Assembly (NCBI GenBank): GCA_039654915.1
Contig: CM077593.1
Location: 112,827,413 to 112,891,412 of the forward strand
Direction: 5' to 3'
Origin: Aquilaria yunnanensis
Taxonomy: Eukaryota > Streptophyta > Magnoliopsida > Malvales > Thymelaeaceae
DNA length: 64,000 nt
Position numbers and translations under genes: made by a program. The notes beneath the pieces were generated by a model. The model made no database searches, had not been told where the DNA came from, and saw only the letters and a program-made list of their open reading frames with translations. This document shows, in pieces, positions 11,426-23,640 of this stretch (the first letter of the stretch is position 1; each line of letters opens with the position of its first letter).

Positions 11426-13213
11426 TCAAGATTTTGCTTCTGCAGGAACTTCATCTTTGTCTGAGTTCAGATTGATGTTGCACTGCGATTTGTCACCTGA
11501 TGCTCCATCTTCCTGCTGATTTTCACCTTTCTTTGAATTTAAAAATCGGCCCCCACATCCTCTAGCCCGTCTTAACGCATGCAAATGCCTAGATTCATGC
11601 AGGTATGGCTGCAAATCTTTCAGCTGTGAGCGAAGACCAGTAAGACTTGTATCATTTGAAAAACTAAAGAGATATATCAGCGCTCAAACCTTCCGAGATT
11701 TTGAAATCTTATGTTCAGATTCAGCTTTTGCACGAGATTGGCGCCGCCTCAAGATGCCATGATATTGCTTGGCGTTAACAAATACAGGCTCCTCAACAGC
11801 ATCTGAAGGCAATGGAACCCCAGCCTGCTGAATTCCCATCAATTGAAGATGGACCTAAACAACAATTTCTATTATGAGGTCTCAATATGAAATCTAGGTT
11901 CACAGTATCAAGTAAGAGCACAGACACTACCTACAAATGACTTACCATTGGTGGCCCTCCATAGGGCTGCGGAGGATATGGTTGAGTATCACAGGGAGCA
12001 AAGATGCTTCTATAATAGGGATCTGGATAAGGATAAAGTGCTGGAGCCTACGGTTATACAAGCAAATGAAATTGATATTTATGAGGGTCATAAAAATTCG
12101 CATCTAGAGAACCAAGGGCAAGTAATGACAAAACACAAATTTGTATTATTTGTGGCCAAAATTTTTGCGGGAACTTATATATACTCCACCACTCAGTGAA
12201 AAGGAATCCACAATGGCACAGGATAAGAAAGTGAAAATCCCATGAATGCTTGTTCATAACTTATATTATAGTTAAATACAGGAAGCACATAGCTCTAAAC
12301 TTTTTTCTGAAAATTTGTAAATGAAAAAGCTCTAGTGGTACTACCAGAGCATGCCCCGCACCAATTTGAGAACCTGTTGTGTACGGGCCATTTGCCGTTG
12401 AGACTGTAGGGTGAGAAAGACCAATAGCAGGAGAAGTTGACTGAAACTGGTTCTCTGATTGCTTCTGTTGGTCATCAGCTTCATTGTTTTCTGCAAAGCA
12501 TATGTAATGAAACAGATTATAAACAATTCATGATTGATTAACGACATGACCACGTACATGAGCATACTAGGAGAAAAGAAAGAATAAGATACAAGTCAAT
12601 CTGTCAGTCAGCCAAGCCTCAAATCCCAAGTTCCTATATAATTGGTGGTTGGCTACATGAATCATGCACCTACACTGTCTATTGTTGAAGGCAAATTCCT
12701 CCACATGATCTAAAAGAGCATGATCTCTTTTCAGTATTCGTATTGAAGTTACTTCTAACCCTGCTTATTTCCACACACACACACACACAAATCTTAGCCT
12801 ATCACTATTATGCACTACATGTATTCGTCCATGATGAATTATGCTAGTGTGATCTAAAGCGATCTTCCTTAACCATTTTGTCAATCAAGGCTACCTTTAC
12901 AGCTTCACCACATCAACTCACATCTTGATTTCCAACAAGAGAGATGACAAGAGAGAAAAGAAAATGATGTAAAATGGTTTCAGAAACAGCTGATTCACCT
13001 GAAGGCATGAAAATGTTATCATCACCATCATAAAATTATCAATTCCAACCACTTGAGTTCAAAATGTTATAGAACTCAAAAAAGCAAGATCAACATGAAC
13101 AACCACGTAAAATTTTGATATTAGAGGTTTCAAAAGAATATAAGTTGATCAAGCTTTCCTTGGAACTTACCAGAAAGGTCATGCACTGAAGAAGTCATGA
13201 GGCCTTGGTGCAT
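11426..13213 (-). CDS. NF-YA: Nuclear transcription factor Y subunit A (NF-YA4/NF-YA7-like)
   Basis: NF-YA is the DNA-contacting subunit of the trimeric NF-Y complex, which binds CCAAT boxes in the nucleus. Coding exons on the minus strand: 13213(or 13198)-13171, 12490-12345, 12047-11946, 11854-11690, 11608-11426. All have GT-AG borders and the frame is maintained throughout. Counting from the MTSSVHDLS start the protein has 207 residues. The NF-YB/YC-binding helix ([20 protein letters not shown]) is at about 113-132. The DNA-binding block [20 protein letters not shown] plus RFLN is at 148-171, with the RHxHAxRRxRGxGGRF core intact. A Tyr/Pro-rich stretch (LYPYPDPYY) lies before it. The N-terminus and absence of a miR169 site place it with the NF-YA4/7 type. 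An in-frame ATG five codons upstream (13213) would give MHQGL before MTSS; both ATGs have weak context. An alternative donor 3 nt downstream in exon 2 would add one Val. Confidence 0.93.
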
Positions 13214-13231
13214 AGAGATGGCAGATTATAT
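13171..13231 (-). other. NF-YA leader/start exon
   Basis: The acceptor CTTGCAG ends at 13232 and the donor GTAAGT starts at 13170. The exon holds the end of the 5' UTR and the first codons. It is joined to a non-coding exon that ends at 16421. Confidence 0.7.
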
Positions 13232-16200
13232 CTGCAAGACTGCAATGCAGTCAAACAAACAAAGTTACTAATAAAAGCCATTTCAACTTGCTAGAAAAGG
13301 ATGGGCGAAAATGTTGAAAGTGCTCTTTATTGGCAAATGAAAACTAAATGCAGGGATAGACTAACTGATACACATAACCAAAACAATAAAAAAAAATTGA
13401 GCAGCGACCAAAATACCGAAAGACCAAAAGGAAAGAAAAAAAAACACAAATATCTTTATATCTTGGAGAAAATAATGTTCAGATGGTTGTATACTTGTAT
13501 TTTATGTTGGTAGGACTTCCACCAATCAGATATGAAAAGAAAGAATTGCAAAAAATTTACGATACATGCTAATCAATTTAGGCTAAAAGCAGTCATAGTT
13601 CCAGCAGAACAGGCCATGGAAATAATCTAGACAACATCGACTACTATGAGATTATATATTCACCTTAGATGCCACAATGCAAATGCCATTTTTGCCACAT
13701 CCTTAACTCATTTACAACCCAAATTTCATAAAACCTTCCTACACCCTTAACATGTAGTTCACATGATATCAAGATCTCCTAATAAGTATCCCGCTCTTGT
13801 TTAGCATCCACTTCACTTGATACTTCGGAGTACCTTGCATTTAGATGATTGCAAACACCATAACTACAATGAGGTTCACTTTGAACCCCCAACTTAAATT
13901 TCATAAAACCTTCCAACAAAATAATTGAAAATCTTCACACTCAAACAATTTAATGAGGCATTCTTTGAACCCCAACTCAACATTACTACAAACGATCACA
14001 TGTAGTTGATATGATAACAGCATCTCCAGGAGATTACATGTAGTTGATGCGATAAAAAAATCTCCTAGTTAGTGTGCCAGTCTTCTGAGTGCTTAGGAAT
14101 ACCTTGCATTTACATGACCACAAATACCAAAACTATGATGTTTAATGGCTGATGTTACCCCTAGCCTCGTAGAGCTATTAAGCTAAAGGTTAATTAGTGT
14201 TTGTAAGTTAGATGATATGGTTGAGATATAGATGTATTTGGAATAATGCAATTTGAGAAGTAAAGACTTTACACTAAAATGATAAAAGAGTAAATACAAT
14301 TTGATTTTGCATAAACAAAATGGTTAAGTTCAAAAGAGTGAAGCTTACAAGCATTTGTAGCTTAAAAGGGAATACATGTCAAATAACTAGAAAGAAATAG
14401 GCTTAAATTAAGAGAGACAGTGAAATAGGAACCAAATTGACTAAAACATAGACAAATGGAAGGTAATTGACAAAATAAAGAATTACGGCACAAATAAATT
14501 GAAACTAGACTATGTTTACTAACAGCTACTGGTTTCTCCACTAACACTAAGACTAGTATAGAATAGCTATTGAAGAGGATTCAAGACAGTCAGGTCAATT
14601 CATTTGCCATTATTCATTAATGCGTTATGGCTACTTATTTTTATATATAAGGATTATTTGCTCAAGTTGTATATTTATTAAAACCTTACACTTTAAGGAG
14701 CCCAAAAAGTACTTTTAAAACATCTTTTGTAAAGTGTCAGTATTTTTCTATCAATTTTTTTTTTTAGGTTGGGTAAGGGAAAAATCCTGAAAACTTATAT
14801 AATTTCTAAAGAAAATATGATTCATGTGATTATTAGTCATCCAAAGTATTAACTTTCGAATGACATTGATTCCAAACAAAAAGAATTCGGATGTTTGCTA
14901 GTTCTTGTATGTATGTACGTGAGGGTCTCCGAGCCAGATGTAGACCTATCTTGAGGAAATTAACAACTCTGACTTGATGCTCCATAAGTAAATGATGCAT
15001 AGTGGCTGAGACTCCTTCAGTTACACTCACAGTATGAACTTAGTAGTGTTATGCTTTGTACAACCCTGTAAACTTTACGTCTCATAATCAAGCTTTGACA
15101 TTAATGAACTAACACATATTTTGGCCTGGAATTTCGAGTATGACTAGTTCATAATCAGAAAGCTTGTGAGAAATGACAAAAGTTTGAAAGGTTAAATACA
15201 TGAGAAAATATGGCAGCTCATACTATATGAACAGTGTACGCAGACTGGGTTTCTCTTATGTATTTCTGCCATTTCTCGTCCTAATGGCTCCTATTAATCT
15301 CTGTAACTTTTCTTATAATAAGTTAATGGTTATGTTCAGTTTACTGGGTTGCAAATACAAGATTCAAAAAGACATTGTCACATGCTTTAGATAAATAATA
15401 TTCGATAAACAAGAAAAAATGCTAGCATAAACCAATTAAATATTCCAGAGAGACAGGAAGGAAACTCTTTTAAGTTGTAAACAAGAATTCCTGCAATTGC
15501 CAAAACCAGCACACAACTATTCAACGAGCAGGAACATAACTGTCCATTTTCAAGTTTAGAAATCCAAAGATGAAATGCAATTGGCTATACTTTCACAGTC
15601 ACACAACTAAAACGGAGGAAAGGCTGCTTGTTTTCTTCCCTTGCCTAGTCCTTCACCCATCACTCTAGAATTCCAAGCCATGAGAAAGAAAACCACTAAT
15701 GCACATTTATTCTGCATATATTTCTAATTTCAATAGGGTTTTCAACAGTTAGGTTACACTTCTATACACTTCATACCACTAACCCCAACACACTTGCCAT
15801 CAAGGTGAAGTATGACAATGATTAGACATCTCCAGTTCAAGCACTCGAGTACTAACCAGCCATTTCCTCTATTTCAATTTTAAACCAAATAATGAAAAAA
15901 TAATCAGCAATCCTATGTAAGATAGTAACTGCAACAAATCAACCTGTGAATAAGTTAAACCAATCATCCCCAAACAGAAGCAACTGAGAAACCAAACCCC
16001 AAATACCCTCAAGTGATCCAAATCATCAGTCCAGTTTCAAACAGCCCAAAACCATTGTTTGACTAATAATCAACTCAGCGTGGCAACTAACTCAAACAAA
16101 TTTCTGCATTTGCAACAGACGAGAGAAATGTCCGAAATTCCAACCTGAAAATAAAAAAAGGAAAGCAATTTCCACATGTTCTTTGGCTGCTCGGAGATGG

Positions 16201-16420
16201 GTAGGGATTAAAGAAAGGGAAAATCATCTGAAATTCCCTAGAGGAGGCGCCGAACAATCCACGAGCTGATAAAAGATTGTAGCTTTTTATCTCAATTAAA
16301 GCACAGAGAATCAGATAGAAGCAATTCCGATCCTTCGGCAGCTGATGTTTAAGTCATGAAACAAGTTGACGAAGAAAATTTTTCTCGGGAAACAAACAGG
16401 AGACACGCATCGAAAGTTAC
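13232..16420 (-). other. Intron in the NF-YA 5' UTR
   Basis: A 3.2-kb intron with donor AAG|GTAACT at 16420 and acceptor TTGCAG at 13232. Long leader introns are usual in plant NF-YA genes. It contains a diverged direct duplication (about 13715-13870 and 13885-14135) and a CA microsatellite-like tract lies nearby in the next intron (12772-12788). No open frame inside is credible. Confidence 0.6.
13715..14135. repeat. Diverged direct duplication inside NF-YA leader intron
   Basis: Both halves share ATGTAGTT.A..T.ATA, AATCTCCTA, then TACCTTGCATTTA.ATGA and CAAA.ACCA.AACTA at matching order. Phrases such as AATTTCATAAAACCTTCC also occur twice. It looks like an old local duplication of about 200 bp. 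Confidence 0.5.
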
Positions 16421-16600
16421 CTTGCGAGGAAAGCTCTGTTTTGTGCTCGCTCTGTCTGCCGCTGAATCAAATGACAAATCTGTGTTCTTTTCTGTTGTGT
16501 TTCTGGAAGATGGAGAGATGGAAAAAATTTTAAAACCAAAAATCAAAAACATGAAAATGTTTACATCCATACAGATATCTGCTGCCTTTCAGCCTTTGGC
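16421..16600 (-). other. NF-YA first non-coding exon (5' UTR), upstream limit uncertain
   Basis: The minus strand gives CTTTCCTCGCAAG|GTAACT at 16421/16420. The transcription start is not marked by a clear TATA box, so the right limit is only an estimate. No long frame on the minus strand continues into the coding exon. Confidence 0.5.
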
Positions 16601-16632
16601 AATGGCACGACGCCGTTTCCGTTCTTTTGAAC

Positions 16633-16653
16633 ATTGGCCACTCCCTTAATTGG
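16633..16653 (-). promoter_or_regulatory. Two CCAAT boxes upstream of NF-YA
   Basis: ATTGG at 16633-16637 and at 16649-16653 read CCAAT on the minus (coding) strand, 16 bp apart. They lie about 210-230 bp upstream of the first exon's donor, a plausible core-promoter distance. CCAAT is the site bound by the NF-Y complex itself, so feedback is possible. Confidence 0.5.
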
Positions 16654-16664
16654 TTTTGGTTTTT

Positions 16665-18367
16665 GGAGTTAATTGCATTCATAGTCCCTAGCCTTTTGTT
16701 ATTGTATCATTTTTACCATAATCTTTAATAACCTCGTTAAAGTGTTTCACTTATGCTCTTTTATTAACATTAAACGTTAAGTTGGATGAAAAAAATAAGA
16801 AAACTTAGTTTTGGCCCTTGACAACTTTCCATTTGTATTAGAAGCCTTGAAACTTTTCCATCTAATAATTTAACAATCATCTTCATGTCTGTCACACTTC
16901 TTGTCCCTCTCCAGACACCGTCCTCTACTGCTCCACCTTATCTTCTTCCTTGCTTTCGTCACTCTTGCCAACAAGCATTGGATCTTTTTTCCCGCCCACT
17001 AGCCACCATCATGAATCAAGTTAACAGGTCACGATGGGATCTTCTATTCCTCCTTCAATTTTCAACTCCTAATTGGGTTGGATGTTTCACAGATTTTAGT
17101 GAAAAAGGCTCGATCGGAGGTGAGATTAGAGGCAACAGCAGATCCAGTCTTGTTTTTCACAACCAGGAGCAATGGAAAGAAACCTACTCCAACTCCTCCC
17201 TAGCTTTTTTTCTTTTGTAATACTAGTAAAGATAAAGACTGTCTACAAATGCACGTGCATTTGAGTTATGTTGTGTGTACAGTTTATGTTGGATAGTAAT
17301 ATTTGTCGGGCTTAAATTTAAGTAAGTTAGCAGTGCAGTGTTGTTTGTTAGGTTTGGCCGATTGGCAATTGTACATAATTTGAGTTTGATCCTGGTCTAA
17401 TCATTGGACCAAATTCAACCCAAATTTCTCTAGTTTAGTTGATCAAGGTTGAGTTAACTTGAATTGTTGTTATTGCATTATCTGACCTAACCCAAACTTG
17501 AAATTCTAGATTCTGTTCAAGATTCGGGTTTTTTTTTTCTCTTAAAGCCCGAGAGGGAAGGATATGTTTCTAAATCTAAAAGATACAAATATAATTGATA
17601 CCAAATCGCAAGGGAAATTTATAATTAAGTCTTATTTTTAGATAAAAACATATTAACCACTTCTTCCATTTCATAGATTTCGTGAATTGCTAATGAAGTC
17701 TAGGCCGATAGACAACTTCAAAATTAATGCACCAAAGTTGCCATAACATGAGAGTGAGGGTTCAAGCTTTCATACACATAAAAAAAAGCTCACCTAATTC
17801 TATAAATTAGATGTTTTCCCTTTCCTTTATCTCAAATTATAATGTAATCTAAGCATTACAAAAATCTAGAACCTATTACCATTCATATTGTCTATACAAA
17901 TTTTTAGACTACAGCTGGTTGGGCACTTAAATGTCAAAGATATAAATAAATTAGAAAATTTCATGGAGGTGGACTATTGGTATGATGGTGTAGATAATTT
18001 GGGCCCTTGAATTCAATGGACCCTTACAATGATTGGACGGCTTGAATAGGATCGTCAAAATGGCAGTTCGTTATCATGGCGAACTCCTTGGGTCGTCATA
18101 GTAGCAGTCCATTACCTAACTATGGCCAACTCAAATATCTTTGTTGCCACAAAAGAAAACATAAACTTTTCCATAATGGAAAAACGAGAAGAGTCCAATA
18201 TATTTTGAGGGGTTTAAGCATATGAATTCCTAAATATACGATTAGCAACATGATAATATAACCCTAATGTTAGCAATTCAAGCACTCACAAGTGCATTAA
18301 GAAATGCAAACTTAGGCTAAAACCTCTCGAGTAGTAGCCAGCCGGGCAACCAAAGTTTTTTATTTTG
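16665..18367. other. Intergenic DNA with a MULE-like left end
   Basis: It opens with GAGTTAATTGCATTCATAGT followed by pyrimidine-rich phrases of the kind seen at MULE termini in this window. No matching right end was found. A 111-codon frame (16885-17220) is in a slightly more GC-rich patch but resembles no family I know. The rest (17220-18367) is AT-rich and without recognisable features. Confidence 0.35.
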
Positions 18368-18376
18368 TTAAAAGTT

Positions 18377-20258
18377 GGGTTAATATCATTAATCATCCTT
18401 AAACTATTTCCATTTTATTTAATCATTTAAGAACTATCAATTGTTGCATTTATTGTCATCAAATTATTTAACTATTACACTCGTCGTTCTGTTGCTATAC
18501 CAGTCGTTAAAAAGTGATGGAAATAGCTGTAAAAATGAACATTTAGCCCTAAAACTTAAAAAACTTTTCTATCTAAGTCCTAAAACATTATGATTTTATA
18601 AAACTATAAACATGTGTATACTCTCTTTAATTTCTCTCTTGGTTTTCTCTAATAAAGCATGAATTTCTTGACTTTGTTTTAATAAAATTGTTATAATTGA
18701 ATTTTAATTAAGTACTCATTCTAGTTCCTTTAATTTTTTTCCCTTAACTTTGGTTTTTATTTTTTTTTTTGAAAGCTTCTTTTCTTTTATCATTATTGTT
18801 TGTTTCTCATTGCTAACTCCACTCCTTTTCTTTTATTTTGTCTTTTTTTTATTCTTTATTTCCTTCAATTTTTCTATTATTTTTCTACGTTCCTTTGGTG
18901 AATGTTTTTCTTTATTTTTTTTCTTTTGCTTACTTTTTTTTTTTTTACAAATAACCTTTCACAATGGAACATGTTTTGTTGAGTCTTATTATTGTTCATT
19001 TAATTTTAGAACTTAGACTAATTTTAAAAAATATTTACTCATTTCATCTTACTCTTTTGGATTTAATGTATGTATAATCCATAAAGAAACTTGGGAAATT
19101 TAATTTTTTTTTCTCCTGTTTGAATTTAACGTATAATTTGTAAAGAAACTTAAGGAATTTACATACCATTTTTTTATCCCTTCAAGATATTGTTGAGATT
19201 GCTCTTATTTATCCTTCTATTTTTATTTTTTTCTCTATATTTATGTATGAGTCTAATTTATGTTTGTGTTTGTTATACTTTCAACCTCTTGTTTATTATA
19301 AAGTGAAAGAGATTCTCTCTTGAGTCCTTCTGCTACGTTGTTGATCATAACTATAATAGAATTCAATTTTCTTTTTCTACATGTTGTTTGTCAATTTCAT
19401 CCTTTCATTTATATTTGCAAATGATGAAAAGGGAGAACAAACAAGTTAAATTTGTCAAGTTCTTTTACGAATTATATGTTAAATTTAAATAGAAAAAAAA
19501 TTTAAATTTCCCAAGTTTCTTTATGAATTATACAGTAAATCCAAAAAAGTAAGATGGAATGAGTAAGGATTTTTTTAAAATTAGTCTAATCCCTAAAATT
19601 AAATGAACATGAATATGATTCATATGTTCCTTTGTGCAAGGTTATTTGTAGAAAAAAAAGAGTAATAATAGAAATAACAATCTTCAAAAAATGAAAAAGG
19701 AAAGACGAAAAGAAGAAAAATATTCACAAAAGGAATGTCAAAAAAATATAAAAATCAAAGGAAATAAAGGATAAAAAAATAAAAAAAAAAGTTGTAAGGA
19801 TGAGGTAGCAATGAAAAATAAATAAGAAGAATAAAATAAAAAAAAATTTCAAAAGAAAAAGACTTAAAAATTGAAGCACAAGAAAAAAAAATCAAAGAAA
19901 CTGGAATAATTAATTAATTAAAATTAAGTAGTAAAATTTTATTAAAAAAAATTCAAGAAATTCATGCTTAATTAGAAAAAAACCAAGAGAGAAATTAAAG
20001 AGAGTATGCACATTCTCACAATCTTATAACTGAATTAGAAAATCGTAAAGTTTTATAACTCAAATAGAAAGCTTTTTAAGTTTTAAGGCTAACTGTGTAT
20101 TTTACCCCACCATTTCCGTCATTTTTTAACGGCTGATGTAACAGAGGATGATGAGTGCAACAACTAAATAGGTTGAGAATGATAGATGTTACAATTAATA
20201 GTTTTATGACAATTAAGCAAAATGAGAATAGTTTAGAGATGACAAGTGATATTAACCC
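18377..20258. mobile_element. Foldback MULE (Mutator-like, non-autonomous), 1.88 kb
   Basis: Terminal inverted repeats start GGGTTAATATCA at both ends and continue for about 800 bp each (left arm to about 19180, right arm from about 19430). The element is therefore almost entirely a giant hairpin. It is flanked by a perfect 9-bp duplication, TTAAAAGTT, at 18368-18376 and 20259-20267, the size made by Mutator-type transposases. Shared landmarks in the arms include TACTCTCTTTAATTTCTCTC and GCATGAATTTCTTGA. No transposase is encoded. An 88-codon Phe/Ser-rich frame (18750-19016) is a translation of the T-rich arm. Confidence 0.85.
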
Positions 20259-20349
20259 TTAAAAGTTTATAAAAAAGAAAAGTATAATACTACATTTCAC
20301 AATAGACGGTCTACAAGCCCCTTTTTATAAATTTCAATAAATAAAATAG

Positions 20350-22171
20350 AAAAATAGCCACCAATAAATAAACAAATTGGATCATCATTTTGAAGCTGTT
20401 CATTTTCTCCACGTCTTTGTGACTGCAAATCAAACAAAAAACATATTTGGGAAAAAGAACGAAGTCAAACAATTTTAAAAACTTTTGGTTGCTAACTTAC
20501 ATTGAGTTCAAATGAAGGCTGTCAAAATCAAAGTGCTACCATATCATTATTTCTCTTATAAGAATTGGATTATAGATTTAAAGGATTATATAAAAAGCTT
20601 ATAATTCATTGAGTATATGTTTATAGTATATAATTCATATACAAAATCAATTATAAAACTTCAAATAAATTTAAAAGTCATAACATTCATTAAATATAGC
20701 AAAACAAGCCATAATTTTAAAACAACCTAAATTCCCATCACGAGTCATCTTTGCAGTCTCAACCCTTAATCTTGGTCTTCGCTAATTAATAGGAAATAAA
20801 AGAAAAAAATTGTAAAGTGCATGCGACAGGCGTGACAGGGTCACTTGGACCGCTTATATCAATGCTAATGTTATAATTTGAATAATTCAAATCACTTTGT
20901 TATATCTGTAATCCGTCAGGTAATCAAAACTCAATCTAAAATGTTACGAAAGCATCTTAACTTCTATTGTTTTTTGTTTTTGGTCAATTAGTTCTTCTTT
21001 TTTACCCAAATAGCTTGAGTTTCAGGCCTTAGTAATAATGACCTAACTGGCGTAACTATTGTTTTTAACCTCAATGGTAGGATTGTTGTGACTTAACAAA
21101 ATAACAAATAGACGCTTTCATGACCAAAATGAATAAATTTCTGAAATTTGAAAGATAGAAAAGTTTGATGTCTTCTTGGGGTTGAATCTTTAGAATACCA
21201 AGAAAAAGAATTACTCGAAGACTAACATGATTAAATTGATATTCCACATGAATCTAACTTCATGAACCAATTTAGAATGGTGTGAGAACAACTTTTATAA
21301 TTAGCTTTAAAGTTTTGAATAATTTATTAATGATAAAGATCAAACCATCGAAAATAAAGTTTAAACTTACTATGACCATATTTGGGAATAACTTTTGTAA
21401 TTAGTGCCATTTTTTTATAATTTATTAACAATGAAGATGAAACCGCTAAAGGTAAAATTTAAAAACTACCTTTAAATTATTTTTTTTAAAACTCTAACGC
21501 TAATATTTAACAAGCATATTACAATTTTTTTTAAAACTCTAACATTAAATGTTAATGTTAATACCAAATAGAGCCTAGTCTATCTTAATCAGTTTTAATT
21601 AATGATGATGCAAAATTTTTATTTCATGTAAATTAGTAAGATAAAATATTTAAATATATTTAAATTTGTTTAAAAAGCATAATTTTTAAATTTTGTCATA
21701 CAAAATGAATGTCATTACCCTCATAAGATAACTATTATATTTACTTTTTCTACTTAATAAGAGTAAAAAAATTTGTATATGTAATTACATCAATATTTAT
21801 AAAATTTCATATCTTATTTTCAACTCAGCCCTTTAAGAAAAAATTTCTAACTCGGTTCCCTGGGAAGAAAATTCTGACTTTGTCACTGATTTTAATTATC
21901 AAAATCATTGGGTTAAATATAAAATAGTCATCAAAAGTTGTCCTCTTGTTGAATGATTCAAAAGAAGTTCATAATAATTCCACTAGAGGGTCTACATGGT
22001 CCATTTTAAAAATTTTGATCTAGAAATAGGTCAAAAAAACCCAATGTCCTAACAAACAAACAAAAAAAAAGGGAAAAATAGCCATTGATAATAAAAATAT
22101 TAACAGATTAATTGGATCATCAAGGCTGTTCATTTTCTCCACGTCTTTATAACTCCAGGAAGTCAAACAAT
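20350..22171. repeat. Pair of direct repeats 1.7 kb apart
   Basis: 20350-20475 and 22074-22171 share AAAATAGCCA, AATTGGATCATCA, GCTGTTCATTTTCTCCACGT and GAAGTCAAACAAT in the same order and orientation. The DNA between is AT-rich and holds no recognisable coding or PBS/purine tract. It may be a local duplication or the arms of a lost element. Confidence 0.5.
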
Positions 22172-23030
22172 ATAGAACTAGTTACTGGTCCTAGTATCTG
22201 TTACTCAGACGAATCTGGGTATTTTTAAATCATGGGATGTAGGTATATACCAATTAATTAAGTGAGTTCAATGGCTTTCATACATGATCCAGAAATTTCA
22301 AAATTGGTGAGTAGCCCACCTATTGAGAAGAAAACACTAAAATCTCTACCAAAACCTACTAAGGTCAATGCCATGGAGGAAGTGACTGATCATCCGACAG
22401 ATCTGGATTTTTGCATCCATGAAGAGACAGCCTAACAAAAGCGTCTCTTCTATGTTGAACTAATTTCAAATCCACCATTTTTTTTTCTACACATGTTATT
22501 TTACAAATTAATGTAAAAGAAATTCCACATAGCTTGGTGGTTTCTACATTAATATTCAGGCCAAAAAAATTAAAAAACTACATAACGTCGCAAAACATAT
22601 ATGCACTTTTTGATGCATGCATGGTTTAGTGGTTTCTATGCCGATACAACAGGGAACGAAAACCCACCTATTTTTTATATTAGAATTAATTACAAGTTAT
22701 AAATAATGGGAGGATAAAAGCAATCAAGTTATGAAGTAAGTTATTTTGTCTTTAAAAAGGTTTCATCGCGAAATTACCTCAAATTATGGGTGCCCAGGTG
22801 CACACAGAAATTGCTATGAGGTATGACTTCAAGTCTTCAACGGTCACCCGTCCTATTTGAAGTTGGATTTCTCTCAAAATATATATAAAAAAAACACCAT
22901 AAAAATATGTGCTGTGAATCCCCTAAAGAAGTAGAGTTTGTTCACTTTTAAGTTTTACCCATGGGAAATTAACTTTACGCATTTAGTCCTCAAATCCTCT
23001 TGAACATTTTCAAGTCCTACAAAAGTGTAC
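22172..23030. other. Intergenic, nothing recognised
   Basis: Mostly AT-rich, with no frame of interest and no clear terminal repeats. Confidence 0.4.
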
Positions 23031-23099
23031 TTTAGAGTCTAAGGGCAAACAGTGCGATTTTCTCCTTATTAATAACATTATTCAGTGACACTTCGAATG

Positions 23100-23640
23100 A
23101 TGTATCCGCCTTCATCCGCAAAAGATTGTTGCTAAAAACCATAACCTTTGGGTGCATCCAAGAGTATCTCCACTCATTTGGTAGAAGAAGTATAATCTTG
23201 GACTTCAAGATTATAGAGATGTGTGGAGCCACACAAAGATAAGAAAACAAATCAAGTTGTAATTTTGAACTTCAAGAACGAGGAGAAATCAACACTAATA
23301 TGAGGTGGAGCTCGCCTATAAATAGACATGAATTTCACTATTTCAATTCATTCAAAATCTCATTTAAGAAGTTCCTTGAAGCAATTTTATAGAAAGTTTG
23401 ATTTTTTTATTTTTCTCCTAATTTAAGAGAAATTATCAATGTTTCTCCTTAAATTAGAGAGGTCGCAACTCCTATTTTTCTCATAGTGAATTTCTTCTAT
23501 TCGAGTTCGTGGTTTTTACCCAAAAGGAGTTTTCCACGTAAAATCTGTATCTCATATTTTTTTTAATCATATTTATCAAATTTATCAACTACAACTTGCT
23601 TTACTCGACACCCAATTTATACAAAACTTGATACTAAAAA
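23100..23640 (+). mobile_element. Probable Copia-type solo LTR or LTR remnant
   Basis: A TATA box (TATAAATAG, 23317-23325) is followed about 190 bp on by GGTTTTTACCCAAAAGGAGT and TTTTCCACGTAAAATCTG. This phrase is typical of the R/U5 part of Tork-type Copia LTRs in plants. No gag-pol lies on either side and exact ends and TSD were not found, so the borders are approximate. Confidence 0.45.

Noticed and set aside
16885..17220. 111-codon plus-strand frame
   Set aside because: No family features, no promoter or splice context; in a MULE-like region.
18750..19016. Phe-rich 88-codon frame resembling a membrane protein
   Set aside because: It translates the T-rich arm of the foldback MULE; hydrophobicity is a compositional artefact.
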